Assembly (NCBI RefSeq): GCF_038404985.1
Contig: NZ_JBBKBA010000001.1
Location: forward strand, 1,454,001 to 1,518,000
Direction of reading: 5' to 3'
DNA length: 64,000 nt
Source: Ferrovibrio sp. MS7
Lineage (GTDB): Bacteria > Pseudomonadota > Alphaproteobacteria > Ferrovibrionales > Ferrovibrionaceae
Shown: positions 1 to 7,762 of the stretch, one piece after another
Layout of the letters: each line of letters begins with the position of its first letter
How positions within the stretch are numbered: position 1 is the stretch's first letter
Notes under the pieces: model-generated
What the model was told of the DNA's origin: nothing
The model's input: the letters and a program-made list of their open reading frames with translations, nothing else
The model's database searches: none
Program-made: the position numbers and the translations under genes

Positions 1-393
1 GCCTTCGCCCCAGCCGGTGGCACGTTCGGTCAGGTTGGGTTCCCAGTCGCGGCCGAAGCGCTCGCGGATCAGGTCTTCCACATAGCGCAGCGCGTTCACC
101 ACATGCTGCTGGCGCTGGTTGCGCAGATCATCGCCCTGCATCAGTTCTACGATCGCGGCCATCGCCGGTGACTGCGGCAATTGCTTGCCGATTTCCATGA
201 GCTGCGCACTGAAGGCCTGGGCGGACTTCGATTGTGCGTTGCGCAGGTCTTCGATTTCTTCCTTGATTGCCAGCATCACCAGGGCGATGAAGTCCAGCAG
301 TTCGCGTTCGGCGGCGGTTGGCTGCTCTCGCACCGTCGTCTTGCCGCCCTGTGCTTTGCTCGCTTGCCGTGCCACGCCGGATTTGCGCGTCAC
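1..393 (-). CDS. CheZ-like chemotaxis-associated protein (3' end outside window)
   Basis: The reading frame is open from a GTG start (codon at 393-391) to the window edge, 131 codons. The start is set by an AGGGGAG ribosome site just upstream on the minus strand. The N-terminus is basic and low in complexity. It is followed by a helical stretch (LLDFIALVMLAIKEEIEDL, about residues 32-50), then a segment reading MQGDDLRNQRQQHV (about 88-101). The last resembles the 'QFQDhxRQxhxHV' helix of CheZ-type phosphatases and related chemotaxis helix-bundle proteins. The divergent neighbours are CheD and a receiver protein, which supports a chemotaxis role. The CheZ link is inference from one motif and context; the catalytic part is not visible because the gene is cut. 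It could also be an uncharacterised helical protein. Confidence 0.55.
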   Translation of the reverse strand, partial: MTRKSGVARQASKAQGGKTTVREQPTAAERELLDFIALVMLAIKEEIEDLRNAQSKSAQAFSAQLMEIGKQLPQSPAMAAIVELMQGDDLRNQRQQHVVNALRYVEDLIRERFGRDWEPNLTERATGWGEG

Positions 394-650
394 CGGACTC
401 CCCTATGCTTGTGTGTCCGCCGCCCCTGGCAAGCATTAAGACACAAGACGGGGTAAAATGCGACTAGCTCCCCAGCAATTAAGAACGGGGCATTTAAGTG
501 CCGGCATTTAAGCGATTGCACCGCAGGCGCCCCCGTTCCATTATGCCGCCAGGGGGCAAAGGCGGCTGTCGGCTGCCTGTAGTTGAGTGCAGTACAACCG
601 TGCTGGCATAACGGCCGGCGCGCTTGCGGTCTGGAGGATGGCGGCCGCCA
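394..650. other. Divergent intergenic region
   Basis: This stretch separates the minus-strand CheZ-like gene from the plus-strand pentapeptide gene, so promoters for both must lie here. A TAAAAT at 455-460 could be a -10 element for the rightward operon, but I see no convincing -35 partner. No gene is supported. Confidence 0.4.
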
Positions 651-1871
651 ATGGATCCGCTCGATATCAAGGAAATGCTGCACCACCATCAGCTTTGGCT
701 GAAGGGGTTGCCCACAGGCAAGGCCGCCGATTTCAGCGGCAAGGACCTGACTGGCGCAGACCTTTCCAAGGCTGATCTGCGGCGTGCGGTTTTCCGTGCC
801 GCGATCCTGCGCAATTGCCAACTCCAGGGCGCCAATCTGGCGCAGTGCAGCTTCTTCAAGGCTGATCTTTCCGGGGCTGATCTTTCCGCGGCGGACCTGA
901 CCCGCGCCGACATGCGCGGCGCCGTGCTGGAAAGCACCAATTTCGCCAATGCGGTGATGGCCGGGGTCAATTTCCGCCGTGGCCTGGAAATCGGCGAGGC
1001 GGTGCCCGGCGCCGGTACCGGCGAGGGCATTGCTGTGCTGCGCCAGAATATCACCGGCAGCAATTTCGCCGGCGCGAATCTGGCCGGGGTCGATGCTCTG
1101 GGTGCGGACTTTACCGGCAGCAATCTGGCTGGTGCCAACCTGGAGAATTCGGCTCTGACCGATTGCCAACTCGCCCAGGTCGACCTTTCCGGCGCCAATC
1201 TCGGTGGTGCCACCCTGGTCGGCGCCAATCTGATGGGGGCGGAGCTGTCCGGCGCCAAGCTTGCAGGCGCCACTTTGGCCGGTGCCAACCTGACGGATGC
1301 GCATCTGCATGGTGTCGATCTCAATGGTGTTGAGGTTTATGGCGCGAATATCGCCATGGCCAACCTGGCTGCCGAAGCCTTGCCGCCGCCTAAACCGCTG
1401 ACGCCGGAAGAGATTACCACGCTGCTAGAGGAGCATCGCAGCTGGGTGCAGACCGGCCGCGGCCAGCCTGCAAACCTGCGTGGTGCCGATCTTTCCGGGT
1501 TCGACTTGCGCGGGCAAGACCTGTCCGGCATCCGTCTGCGTGGCGCCAAGCTGCGCGAGGCTCGCATGGAGCGCACGGTGCTGCGCTTCGCCGATCTCTC
1601 TGGCATCGATGCGCGCGATGCCGAGGCCAAGGGGGCGGTGTTTCTCGGTGCCACACTCACTGGTGCCGACTTCCGCTTTGCGGATATCGCGGAGGCGGTG
1701 TTCGGCAGTGCCGAAATCCTTACCGCCCAGGGTGAGCGTACCGGTCGGCGCATGCGCTGCGATCTCACCGGGGCCAATCTGGGTGGTGCGCGGGTTGATG
1801 CGGTGCAATGGAACGATGCCGTGATCGAACAGGTCACCGGCCTTGAACCCAGCATGGTTGCCGGTCCATGA
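651..1871 (+). CDS. Pentapeptide-repeat protein with two repeat blocks
   Basis: The 406-residue protein is built almost entirely from A(D/N)LXX pentapeptide repeats such as GADLS, GANLA and GADFR, which fold as a right-handed quadrilateral beta-helix. There are two blocks. Each is introduced by a similar non-repeat segment: HHHQLWLKGLPTGKAADFSG near residue 12 and EEHRSWVQTGRGQPANLRG near residue 265. A Pro-rich linker (PPPKPLTPEE) lies between them. This looks like an internal duplication. ATG 651 is preferred; a TTG at 624 would add nine residues, and GGAGG at 633-637 is rather far from the ATG. cheD follows after 10 bases, so the gene probably belongs to a chemotaxis-linked operon. Family members are often structural or interaction scaffolds; the function here is unknown. 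Confidence 0.85.
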   Translation: MDPLDIKEMLHHHQLWLKGLPTGKAADFSGKDLTGADLSKADLRRAVFRAAILRNCQLQGANLAQCSFFKADLSGADLSAADLTRADMRGAVLESTNFANAVMAGVNFRRGLEIGEAVPGAGTGEGIAVLRQNITGSNFAGANLAGVDALGADFTGSNLAGANLENSALTDCQLAQVDLSGANLGGATLVGANLMGAELSGAKLAGATLAGANLTDAHLHGVDLNGVEVYGANIAMANLAAEALPPPKPLTPEEITTLLEEHRSWVQTGRGQPANLRGADLSGFDLRGQDLSGIRLRGAKLREARMERTVLRFADLSGIDARDAEAKGAVFLGATLTGADFRFADIAEAVFGSAEILTAQGERTGRRMRCDLTGANLGGARVDAVQWNDAVIEQVTGLEPSMVAGP

Positions 1872-1881
1872 TGGCCGCCGC

Positions 1882-2529
1882 ATGAGCACGCTGAGCACCA
1901 ATCTGCAACGAAACGAGGCAGGCTTCGGCGTCGCGCCGATGAGCGAGCGTCGGCGTTACTACGATCCGGTGCTCAAGGTGCATGTGGTGCAGGTGTTCCA
2001 GGGTGATTTCTATGTCTCGACCCAGCCGGGCGAGATGCTGGCCACCGTGCTTGGTTCCTGCATTGCTGCCTGCATCCGCGATCCGGTCGCCGGCAAGGGT
2101 GGCATGAACCATTTTTTGTTGCCCGACAAAGGCGGCGACAGCAACCCGGATTTGCCTTTCTCGGCCTCGCTGCGCTACGGCAGCTACTCCATGGAGCAGC
2201 TCATCAACGGCATCCTTGCCGTGGGTGGCCGGCGCGAGCGGCTGGAAGTGAAGGTGTTCGGCGGTGCCAATGTGCTTTCAGGGCTCCGCGGCATCGGGCA
2301 TCAGAATGCGGATTTCGTCGAGCGCTATCTCAAGGCGGAAGGTTTCCGCGTGATGGGTGCCGACCTGCGCGGCAACCTGCCGCGCAAGGTGCAGTATTTT
2401 CCCGAGACTGGCGTCGTGCGCATGAAGCAGATCGAGGATGCCAGCGCCAAGGCGGTGTTCCAGCGTGAGTCGGCGAAGAAGATCACGGCGGTGCAGAATG
2501 CCGCCGGCAGTATCGAGTTGTTCGACTGA
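1882..2529 (+). CDS. cheD: Chemoreceptor glutamine deamidase CheD
   Basis: CheD deamidates specific glutamines of chemoreceptors and binds CheC/CheY-P-type adaptation partners in the cytoplasm. The family signature is intact: TVLGSCIAACIRDP holds the nucleophile Cys60 with the nearby Thr55, and GGMNHFLLP holds His77. Downstream, KVFGGANVL and GHQNADFVERYLKAEG match the conserved second half. ATG 1882 is chosen because it lies 10 bases after the preceding stop; an upstream in-frame start at 1843 would overlap the previous gene. At 215 residues it is longer than the core family (about 160) because of about 40 N-terminal residues that lack the catalytic motif. The two chemoreceptors in this window (15.8-18.3 kb and 49.8-51.9 kb) are plausible substrates. 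Confidence 0.95.
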   Translation: MSTLSTNLQRNEAGFGVAPMSERRRYYDPVLKVHVVQVFQGDFYVSTQPGEMLATVLGSCIAACIRDPVAGKGGMNHFLLPDKGGDSNPDLPFSASLRYGSYSMEQLINGILAVGGRRERLEVKVFGGANVLSGLRGIGHQNADFVERYLKAEGFRVMGADLRGNLPRKVQYFPETGVVRMKQIEDASAKAVFQRESAKKITAVQNAAGSIELFD

Positions 2530-2541
2530 CAGGCCGGCACG

Positions 2542-3093
2542 ATGACGTACAAGCTCAATAATGTTGCCTGTCTGGTGGTTGAGAGTAACCAGAACCATAT
2601 GCAGTTGATCAAGGAGGTGCTGCGTCCGCTCGGCATCACCAAAGTCGCCGAGGCGACCAACGCCCAGGTCGCGATTGCCTATCTCGAAAATAACGTCGTC
2701 GACATCATCTTCACCGAATGGCACATGGATGGTGAGATGGATGGCATTGGCTTCGTCGAATGGGTGCGCAAGAATCAGGCCTCGAAGAATGTGTTCGTGC
2801 CGATCGTGATGGTTACCGCGCAGTCGGAAGAGTGGAAGGTGATCAAGGCCCGCGATGCCGGTGTCACCGAATTCCTGGTCAAGCCGTTTTCCGCCTCCAC
2901 CATGGCCAAGCGCATCACCGTGGTGATCGAGAATCCGCGCACCTTCGTGCGTACCGACGATTTCTTCGGCCCCGACCGTCGCCGCCACCGGGTTTCCAAC
3001 TATACCGGCGAGGAACGGCGCAAGGACCTGCTTGCCAAGGGCGACCAGGTCATGGACGAAAGCTCCGTCGAAGAGCTGCTCAAGGAGCTCTAG
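2542..3093 (+). CDS. Atypical CheY-like receiver protein with Glu at the phosphorylation site
   Basis: Residues 8-125 align with a receiver domain: LVVES (strand 1), TEWHMDGEMDG (phosphorylation loop), MVTAQ (switch Thr) and LVKPF (conserved Lys). The phospho-acceptor Asp is replaced by Glu59 (GAA codon at 2716-2718). The acidic pair that binds Mg2+ (DD after strand 1) is replaced by Glu-Ser. The C-terminal 55 residues are basic, with FFGPDRRRHR and GEERRKD, and end in an acidic helix; similar tails occur on single-domain receivers of alphaproteobacteria. It lies 12 bases after cheD, so the two are likely cotranscribed. Glu often mimics phospho-Asp, so the protein may be constitutively active or phosphorylation-independent. 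That is inference. Confidence 0.88.
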   Translation: MTYKLNNVACLVVESNQNHMQLIKEVLRPLGITKVAEATNAQVAIAYLENNVVDIIFTEWHMDGEMDGIGFVEWVRKNQASKNVFVPIVMVTAQSEEWKVIKARDAGVTEFLVKPFSASTMAKRITVVIENPRTFVRTDDFFGPDRRRHRVSNYTGEERRKDLLAKGDQVMDESSVEELLKEL

Positions 3094-3174
3094 GCTCGTT
3101 TACCGGGTTGACGCATAAGCGTCATGGGACCAAGATTCAGGTCCGAAACACGCATGGAGGCCGGCCCGCGCGGT

Positions 3175-3561
3175 ATGAGCGATATTCTAGCCTTCCAGGA
3201 TTACCGCCCCGCCAAGGGGCAGACGGCGCAGCCGCTTCAGGCCGTGGCCAATCAGGCGGCGCCGCCGCCGGTGTTTTTCGACCGACGCGAATTCGCCCAG
3301 ATCCTTGATCTCTATTCCCGCATGGTTGGGCGCGGCGAGTGGCGCGACTATGCCATCGGGCATGACAAGGATAGCTGCTGTTTCGCGGTATTCAGACGCA
3401 GCGCTGATGGCGCCCTCTATCGCATCGTGAAAACGCCAAAATTGGCGCGTCGCCAAGGCGCCTTCGCCATTCTCGGCCAGGGCGGACGGATCCTGCGGCG
3501 CGGCCGTGAACTGGCCATGCTGCTGCGCTATTTTGAACCAAAAAGGGACGCGCTGGCCTGA
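3175..3561 (+). CDS. DUF2794 family protein
   Basis: The 128-residue protein matches the alphaproteobacterial DUF2794 family along its length: FDRREFAQILDLYSRMV, GEWRDYAIGHDKD, FAVFRRSADGALYRIVK and RRQGAFAIL are recognisable. The function of the family is unknown. ATG 3175 is preferred for its MSDILAF start; in-frame ATGs at 3154 and 3124 are alternatives, and a GGAGG at 3156-3160 could serve 3175 with long spacing. It is separated from the receiver gene by 81 bases, so it may or may not share its transcript. The gene ends just before the terminator of the convergent Lys-rich gene. Confidence 0.85.
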   Translation: MSDILAFQDYRPAKGQTAQPLQAVANQAAPPPVFFDRREFAQILDLYSRMVGRGEWRDYAIGHDKDSCCFAVFRRSADGALYRIVKTPKLARRQGAFAILGQGGRILRRGRELAMLLRYFEPKRDALA

Positions 3562-3590
3562 GTGGGCGCCGGCGGCTTAAATCACCGCAA

Positions 3591-3629
3591 ACAAAAAGCC
3601 CCCGCCCGGCAAGCGCCGGGGCAGGGGCC
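3591..3629 (-). terminator. Rho-independent terminator of the Lys-rich peptide gene
   Basis: Read on the minus strand, a GC-rich stem (GCCCCTGCCCCGGCG pairing with CCGGGCGGGGGC, with small mismatches) is followed by TTTTTGTTTG. It lies about 30 bases beyond the stop of the minus-strand gene ending at 3658. Confidence 0.85.
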
Positions 3630-3657
3630 TGAAATCCGTCTAGGGCTTTGCAGCCGA

Positions 3658-3906
3658 TCAGGCGGCCTTCTTGGTAGTGGCCTTCTTGGCCGGCTTGGCA
3701 GCGGCCTTCTTCACCGGCGCCTTCTTCTCGGCAGCCGGCTTCTTGGCGGAAGCCTTCTTGGCCGGGGCCTTCTTCGCGGCGGGCTTGGCCGGGGTGGCCG
3801 GGGTGGCCTGGGCCTGCGCGGCCGGAGCGAAGGCCGGGGCGACGACGCCAGACAGGAAGCCAGCGACGATGAAGGCGGCGGCAATCGTCTTGATACGGGT
3901 GAACAT
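3658..3906 (-). CDS. Small exported Lys/Ala/Pro-rich protein
   Basis: The product is 82 residues. The first 30 or so form a signal peptide: MFTRIKTI, a hydrophobic core AAAFIVAGFLSGVV, and a likely cleavage near AQA. The mature part is almost only Ala, Lys and Pro in PAKKA/AAKK-type repeats, like the tail of histone H1 or Hc1-type proteins but preceded by an export signal. ATG 3906 is chosen for its AGGGA ribosome site and the signal peptide; an upstream ATG at 3951 would spoil the signal. The gene has its own promoter and terminator. The function is unknown; a highly cationic periplasmic or secreted peptide could bind DNA, LPS or peptidoglycan. This is inference. Confidence 0.75.
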   Translation of the reverse strand: MFTRIKTIAAAFIVAGFLSGVVAPAFAPAAQAQATPATPAKPAAKKAPAKKASAKKPAAEKKAPVKKAAAKPAKKATTKKAA

Positions 3907-3975
3907 TGCTATGATCCCTGAGATTGAGGCTGCATGCCTGCCCATGCACATAGGTAAGCCGGCTGCATCGACATC

Positions 3976-4005
3976 ATCTCATGGAGGTGGCGGCCACACT
4001 GTCAA
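3976..4005 (-). promoter_or_regulatory. Predicted sigma-70-type promoter of the Lys-rich peptide gene
   Basis: On the minus strand a perfect -35 hexamer TTGACA (4005-4000) is followed after 18 bases by TGAGAT (3981-3976). The predicted start is about 60 bases before ATG 3906. The rest of the gap to 4121 is AT-rich and holds no gene. Confidence 0.5.
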
Positions 4006-4121
4006 GACGGAGTAATAGAGCCGCGCCAATCGTGGCGAATCGCCATGTCGTTATTTTTCGATTCGCGGAACTTTTATGGCTTTTTTATCGCGTTTAAGCC
4101 GATTCGCTGCCGAGTCGCGGA

Positions 4122-5429
4122 CTAATTGGCCGAGTCGATGCGGGCCAATTCGCGGCGGTGGCGGGCGATGCCGGGGCGTGCTGCGACCCGTAATTGCAGC
4201 AGCGGCCTGATCTCTGGCCCGCGCCCAGCGCGCCAGCCGGCCTCCAGCATCAGCCAGTGGAACAGGTCACGTTGGGCATGGCTGCCGCCGATGCCGGCAA
4301 TGCCTTCGAGGCCGAGGCGCAATTGCCGGAAGGCCTCGTCCCATTGCTGGCGGCCATAGGCCAGGATGCCGCGACCGAGCGGCAGCGCGACGCTATGCCA
4401 TACTGGATCGCCGGCAACATGGCTGTATTCGGCCATTGAGGTGAGCAATTCCTGCGCTGAGGCATCGTAGCCGGCGCGGGCCAGGCCGAGCAGGTAATGC
4501 AGGTCGAGAAACGGATCGACATGCTCATGCAGGCGTGGCTCCAGATACTGCGCCAAGTCCTGCCAGCGCCCGCCGGCATCGAGGCCGACAAATTCCAGCC
4601 GCGCCAGCAATGCCACAGCGTTCACCTGGTCCTGGCTGTATTCCTTCCACACCCCCCAGACTCGTTGATCATACAGCGCAAGCGCCTGCTCCGGGTCATC
4701 GCAATCGATGGCGAACAATGCGGCGTGCCACCAATTATGGGTCAGCATGAAGCTGTTGCAATCGGCCCAGCAATCGCTGAAGCCGAGCATGGTCTCGAGA
4801 CCTTCCGCCGCGCGGCCCTGCGCTTCCATCACATGCGCCAGCGCATGGTGCGCCCAGGGTTCGCGCCGCAGCATGGCAATGGCCTGCCGCGCGCTGGCTT
4901 CGGCTTCGTCGAGGTGATGGCATTCCTCCAGCGCGAAGGCGCGCATGCCATGCAGGTAGGGATTCTCTTCATTCGCCGGACGCGCCAGTTCGGCCAGCCG
5001 CAGCATGCCCTCAGCATCGCCGATATGAAACTGATGCACCTGGCCGAGCTTCATTGCCGCCAGATCGCGGGGAAATTCGCGCACGATCCGTTCATGCAGG
5101 CCAATCGCGCCATGCAGGTCATTCTTCGCCCAGGCGCGCACCGCCTGATGCCACAGCCGCTCGCGCGGCAATGCCGTGGCAAGCATGCCTTCGGCGCGGT
5201 CGAGGAAACGCGTGGCATTGGCTGCTGCGTCGCCGGTCTGCATGAACAGCGCCAGGGCCGCCGCCTTGGCCGCTACCAATGGCTGCCCCGGCGCACGCTC
5301 GGCGGCTTCCCAGGCCGCCGCGGCGGTCTTGCCGTAACTGAGGAAGCTGCGGTCGAATTCGTCCAGCCGGCCGACGATCTCCGGGTCGTCGCTGCTGACG
5401 CTCAGGCCCTGTGTATCCTGCAAGCTCAT
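4122..5429 (-). CDS. TTC38-like tetratricopeptide-repeat protein
   Basis: The 435-residue protein has no signal peptide and looks like an alpha-helical repeat protein of the TTC38 type. Characteristic pieces are PYLHGMRAFALEE, WAHHALAHVMEAQGR, LTHNWWHAALFAID and ALALYDQRVWG. The HNWWH motif and the following long-helix pattern are typical of this family, whose biochemical role is not established. It starts 21 bases after the stop of the upstream M81 peptidase gene, so the two are almost certainly cotranscribed and may act together. Confidence 0.85.
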   Translation of the reverse strand: MSLQDTQGLSVSSDDPEIVGRLDEFDRSFLSYGKTAAAAWEAAERAPGQPLVAAKAAALALFMQTGDAAANATRFLDRAEGMLATALPRERLWHQAVRAWAKNDLHGAIGLHERIVREFPRDLAAMKLGQVHQFHIGDAEGMLRLAELARPANEENPYLHGMRAFALEECHHLDEAEASARQAIAMLRREPWAHHALAHVMEAQGRAAEGLETMLGFSDCWADCNSFMLTHNWWHAALFAIDCDDPEQALALYDQRVWGVWKEYSQDQVNAVALLARLEFVGLDAGGRWQDLAQYLEPRLHEHVDPFLDLHYLLGLARAGYDASAQELLTSMAEYSHVAGDPVWHSVALPLGRGILAYGRQQWDEAFRQLRLGLEGIAGIGGSHAQRDLFHWLMLEAGWRAGRGPEIRPLLQLRVAARPGIARHRRELARIDSAN

Positions 5430-5450
5430 GGGTTCCGACTCATGTCGTGC

Positions 5451-6938
5451 TCAGGGCCAGTCGTTGAGCCTGTCGAAGGGATAGAGCGGCTTGCGCAACT
5501 GCTTGTAATCCAGCTTGGAATTGTCCGAGGTGGTGACGCCGGTGCCGTCCAGCGTATAGGTGGCGCGGGCCAGCGGTGCGAAGCCGGCGCGGTAATGGAT
5601 GCGCGATTTCAGCAGCAGATACTGCTTCGCCAGCGGATCGATGCCCACCGAGGTGAAGACGCCAGTATCCCAGGGTTCGTGGTGGTTTGAGACCACGACG
5701 ATCTGCATGCCACCGGTCTCGAATACCGCCGTCGGTCCCATCTTCACGACATAGCCGTTATACATTGGGCCGCGCACCACCCATTCGCCATCGGTGATGG
5801 TGCGCACGCGACCGGTGAGTTCCAGCGGCCGGCCGGGTTCGTGGATTGCCGGCATGTCGGTCTTGCCGCCGAGCTTCAGCGTGATGGTGGCGCCGACGCC
5901 GGCCTGCTGCATCTGCTTCACGGCCTCCGGATCCCACACGGCGCCGACGGCGACATCCTGCAATCCCTGGCGCAACACCTCGGCGATCACCGTCATCACA
6001 TCCTGGGTGCCGCCGGAGCCGCAATTGTCGGCATGGTCCAGCAGCACGATGGGGCCATCCACATCCTTGGCCTTGTTCTTGGCCTCGGCCACCGTGTCCT
6101 GCAGGTCGCGGTGCTTGTAGAGGAATATGTCGCGTTGTTCCCAGGCGGCCTTGGCGATGCGCGCCGCCGCCGCATCGGCCTGGGCGAAATCATCGCCGAT
6201 ACAGATCACGCTGGTGCCGGCATCGGCGATATCAGCCAGCGCGAAGCCGCCGAAGATGGTGGCCGCCGGTAAACCTGCGGCTTCCTCGGCCTTGCAGGCG
6301 GCGATCAGGCCCTTCATCGGCTCGTCCGCCGTGCCCTGCGCCAGGGTTTGCGACAGCAGCGGCAATTGCCGCCAGGCCATCACCGGCTTTGGCCGCTTGC
6401 CCTGCAGCCAGCCGAGCAGGATACGGCACACCTGTTCCGCCACGACATCCATATCGACATGCGGATAGGTCTTGTAGCCAATCAGCGCGTCGCAATTGTC
6501 GATCATGCGCTGGGTCAGGTTGCAATGCAGGTCGAGCGTCACGGCAATCGGCAGGTCCGGGCGAATGGCACGGATGCGTTCCAGCAGGGTGCCTTCGCCA
6601 TCATCGGTGCCGTCCGCCACCATGGCGCCGTGCAGGTCGAGCAGGCAGGCATCGCAGCCGGCCTTCACTGCCTCCAGGATCGGCTCGCAGAGTGCGGCAT
6701 AGGCTTCCCGCGTCACCTTGCCGCCCGGCATCGCCTCGGCGGCCACGGGCAGTACCACCTCGGCGCCCATTTCGCGGGCCAGCTTGAGATAGACGCCCAG
6801 CGGCATGTTGGTCTTGGCATAGGCGTCGATGGCGGCCTGGCCACGATAGAGCCCCCAGGCCTCGAACCGCGCCAGATCGGTCACGATCGGCGAGAAGGTA
6901 TTGGTCTCATGCTTCATCATCGCGAGGACGAATTTCAT
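5451..6938 (-). CDS. M81 family metallopeptidase (MlrC-like)
   Basis: The 495-residue protein matches the MlrC/DUF1485 family, named after an enzyme of microcystin breakdown; most members probably act on other peptides. Visible motifs are MKHETNTFSP (His10, Glu11), DLHGAMVADGTDDGEG, LDLHCNLTQRM and IGYKTYPHVDM, which carry the putative metal ligands, and LDHADNCGSGGTQD in the second half. There is no signal peptide. The gene is the first of a pair with the TTC38-like gene. Family members often sit beside peptide ABC transporters, and a lone peptide-binding protein gene lies just beyond trmO at 7.9 kb. The substrate is unknown. Confidence 0.92.
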   Translation of the reverse strand: MKFVLAMMKHETNTFSPIVTDLARFEAWGLYRGQAAIDAYAKTNMPLGVYLKLAREMGAEVVLPVAAEAMPGGKVTREAYAALCEPILEAVKAGCDACLLDLHGAMVADGTDDGEGTLLERIRAIRPDLPIAVTLDLHCNLTQRMIDNCDALIGYKTYPHVDMDVVAEQVCRILLGWLQGKRPKPVMAWRQLPLLSQTLAQGTADEPMKGLIAACKAEEAAGLPAATIFGGFALADIADAGTSVICIGDDFAQADAAAARIAKAAWEQRDIFLYKHRDLQDTVAEAKNKAKDVDGPIVLLDHADNCGSGGTQDVMTVIAEVLRQGLQDVAVGAVWDPEAVKQMQQAGVGATITLKLGGKTDMPAIHEPGRPLELTGRVRTITDGEWVVRGPMYNGYVVKMGPTAVFETGGMQIVVVSNHHEPWDTGVFTSVGIDPLAKQYLLLKSRIHYRAGFAPLARATYTLDGTGVTTSDNSKLDYKQLRKPLYPFDRLNDWP

Positions 6939-7028
6939 CAGGGCAGTCTCATCGGTATGGCGACTCGAAATCGTTCGTAGACGTATGGAAGCATAGGCCG
7001 TCGCTGTCGCAAAGGGGGAAAAGCCGCG

Positions 7029-7577
7029 TCAGCCGCGTGGATTTGCCGCGCCGGCATTGCCGGCACCGCTGCCCTGGCCACTGCTCTGGCCACTGCTCTG
7101 GCCACTGCTCTGGCCACTGCCCTGGCCACTGAATGGGCAATATTCCGGTTTGAGATCCAGCAAAGGCGTGCCGTCCAGGCAATCCAGGCCGCGCACCAGC
7201 AGGCTGTTGCCCTCGCGGCCTTCCAGAGCCACCACCGCCGTGCCGATGGGATTGGGCCGCAGTGGGGAGCGCAGCGCGAAACTGCCCAGGGTGCGGCCGT
7301 CATTTTTCGGGCTCTGCTGCACCAGGTCGCGGCGGGCCTGATGCAGCCAGTAGAGTATTTCCAGCCGCGGATAGCTCTCGATGCCTTGCAAAGCCAGTGC
7401 CCAGGGTTCGAACAATTCGATACGGCAGAGCGGGCCGTCCTGTTTGCCGTGGCGCGGGCAATCGGCGCGGCTGGTCCAGGGCGTGTGAATCCGTCCGATG
7501 AATTCCAGCCCGGCATCGTCGGCCTTCGGCGGTGCGACGCTCAATTCACCGGGGCGCAGGGAATCTGTTTCCTTCAT
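7029..7577 (-). CDS. trmO: tRNA m6t6A37 methyltransferase TrmO (TsaA domain) with low-complexity tail
   Basis: TrmO transfers a methyl group from S-adenosylmethionine to the t6A37 base of some threonine tRNAs. Residues about 25-150 form the TsaA/VirR beta-barrel: IGRIHTPW, CPRHG, SYPRLEILYWLH, LGSFALRSPLRPNPIG and LDGTPLLDLKPEY. The length fits the short single-domain form; the C-terminal subdomain of E. coli TrmO is absent. In its place is a Ser-Gly-Gln repeat tail encoded by a 12-bp minisatellite. ATG 7577 is preferred over an upstream ATG at 7604 that adds nine residues. It is separated from the M81 gene by about 90 bases. Confidence 0.85.
   Translation of the reverse strand: MKETDSLRPGELSVAPPKADDAGLEFIGRIHTPWTSRADCPRHGKQDGPLCRIELFEPWALALQGIESYPRLEILYWLHQARRDLVQQSPKNDGRTLGSFALRSPLRPNPIGTAVVALEGREGNSLLVRGLDCLDGTPLLDLKPEYCPFSGQGSGQSSGQSSGQSSGQGSGAGNAGAANPRG
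7071..7130. repeat. 12-bp minisatellite, five units, inside trmO
   Basis: Five consecutive 12-bp units of the form GCTCTGGCCACT (first and last GCCCTGGCCACT) encode the SGQS/SGQG repeats of the TrmO tail. The unit length is a multiple of three, so copy-number changes keep the frame. Confidence 0.95.
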
Positions 7578-7721
7578 GCCGCCATCTTCCCGCCATGGCG
7601 GCATCTTGGCAACGCGCGTTCGATGACTCCGCGTTCAATCAACGGCATGCAGCAAGAATCCGGCGGTTTCCCGCCCGGGTTTCGGATGGGACTTCAGTCC
7701 CGCCGGAGTGATGCCCGTGCC

Positions 7722-7750
7722 TTGGCATGAATATAGCAAGTAAGTAATCA
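7722..7750 (+). promoter_or_regulatory. Predicted promoter of the peptide-binding protein gene
   Basis: TTGGCA (7722-7727) and TAATCA (7745-7750) are spaced by 17 bases. The -10 element falls inside the palindrome at 7738-7761, so a repressor bound there would block initiation. Confidence 0.45.
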
Positions 7751-7761
7751 ATTACTTACTT
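7738..7761. promoter_or_regulatory. Perfect 24-bp palindromic operator
   Basis: Two exact 11-bp arms, AAGTAAGTAAT and ATTACTTACTT, flank a 2-bp centre. The site sits 105 bases before the ATG of the substrate-binding protein. Its size and symmetry suit a dimeric TetR-, MarR- or GntR-type repressor. No regulator gene is adjacent. Confidence 0.7.
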
Positions 7762-7762
7762 A

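Noticed and set aside
390-1324. Long minus-strand frames across the pentapeptide-repeat gene
   Set aside because: Repeats on one strand create repeat-like frames on the other. Only the plus frame has the A(D/N)LXX pattern.
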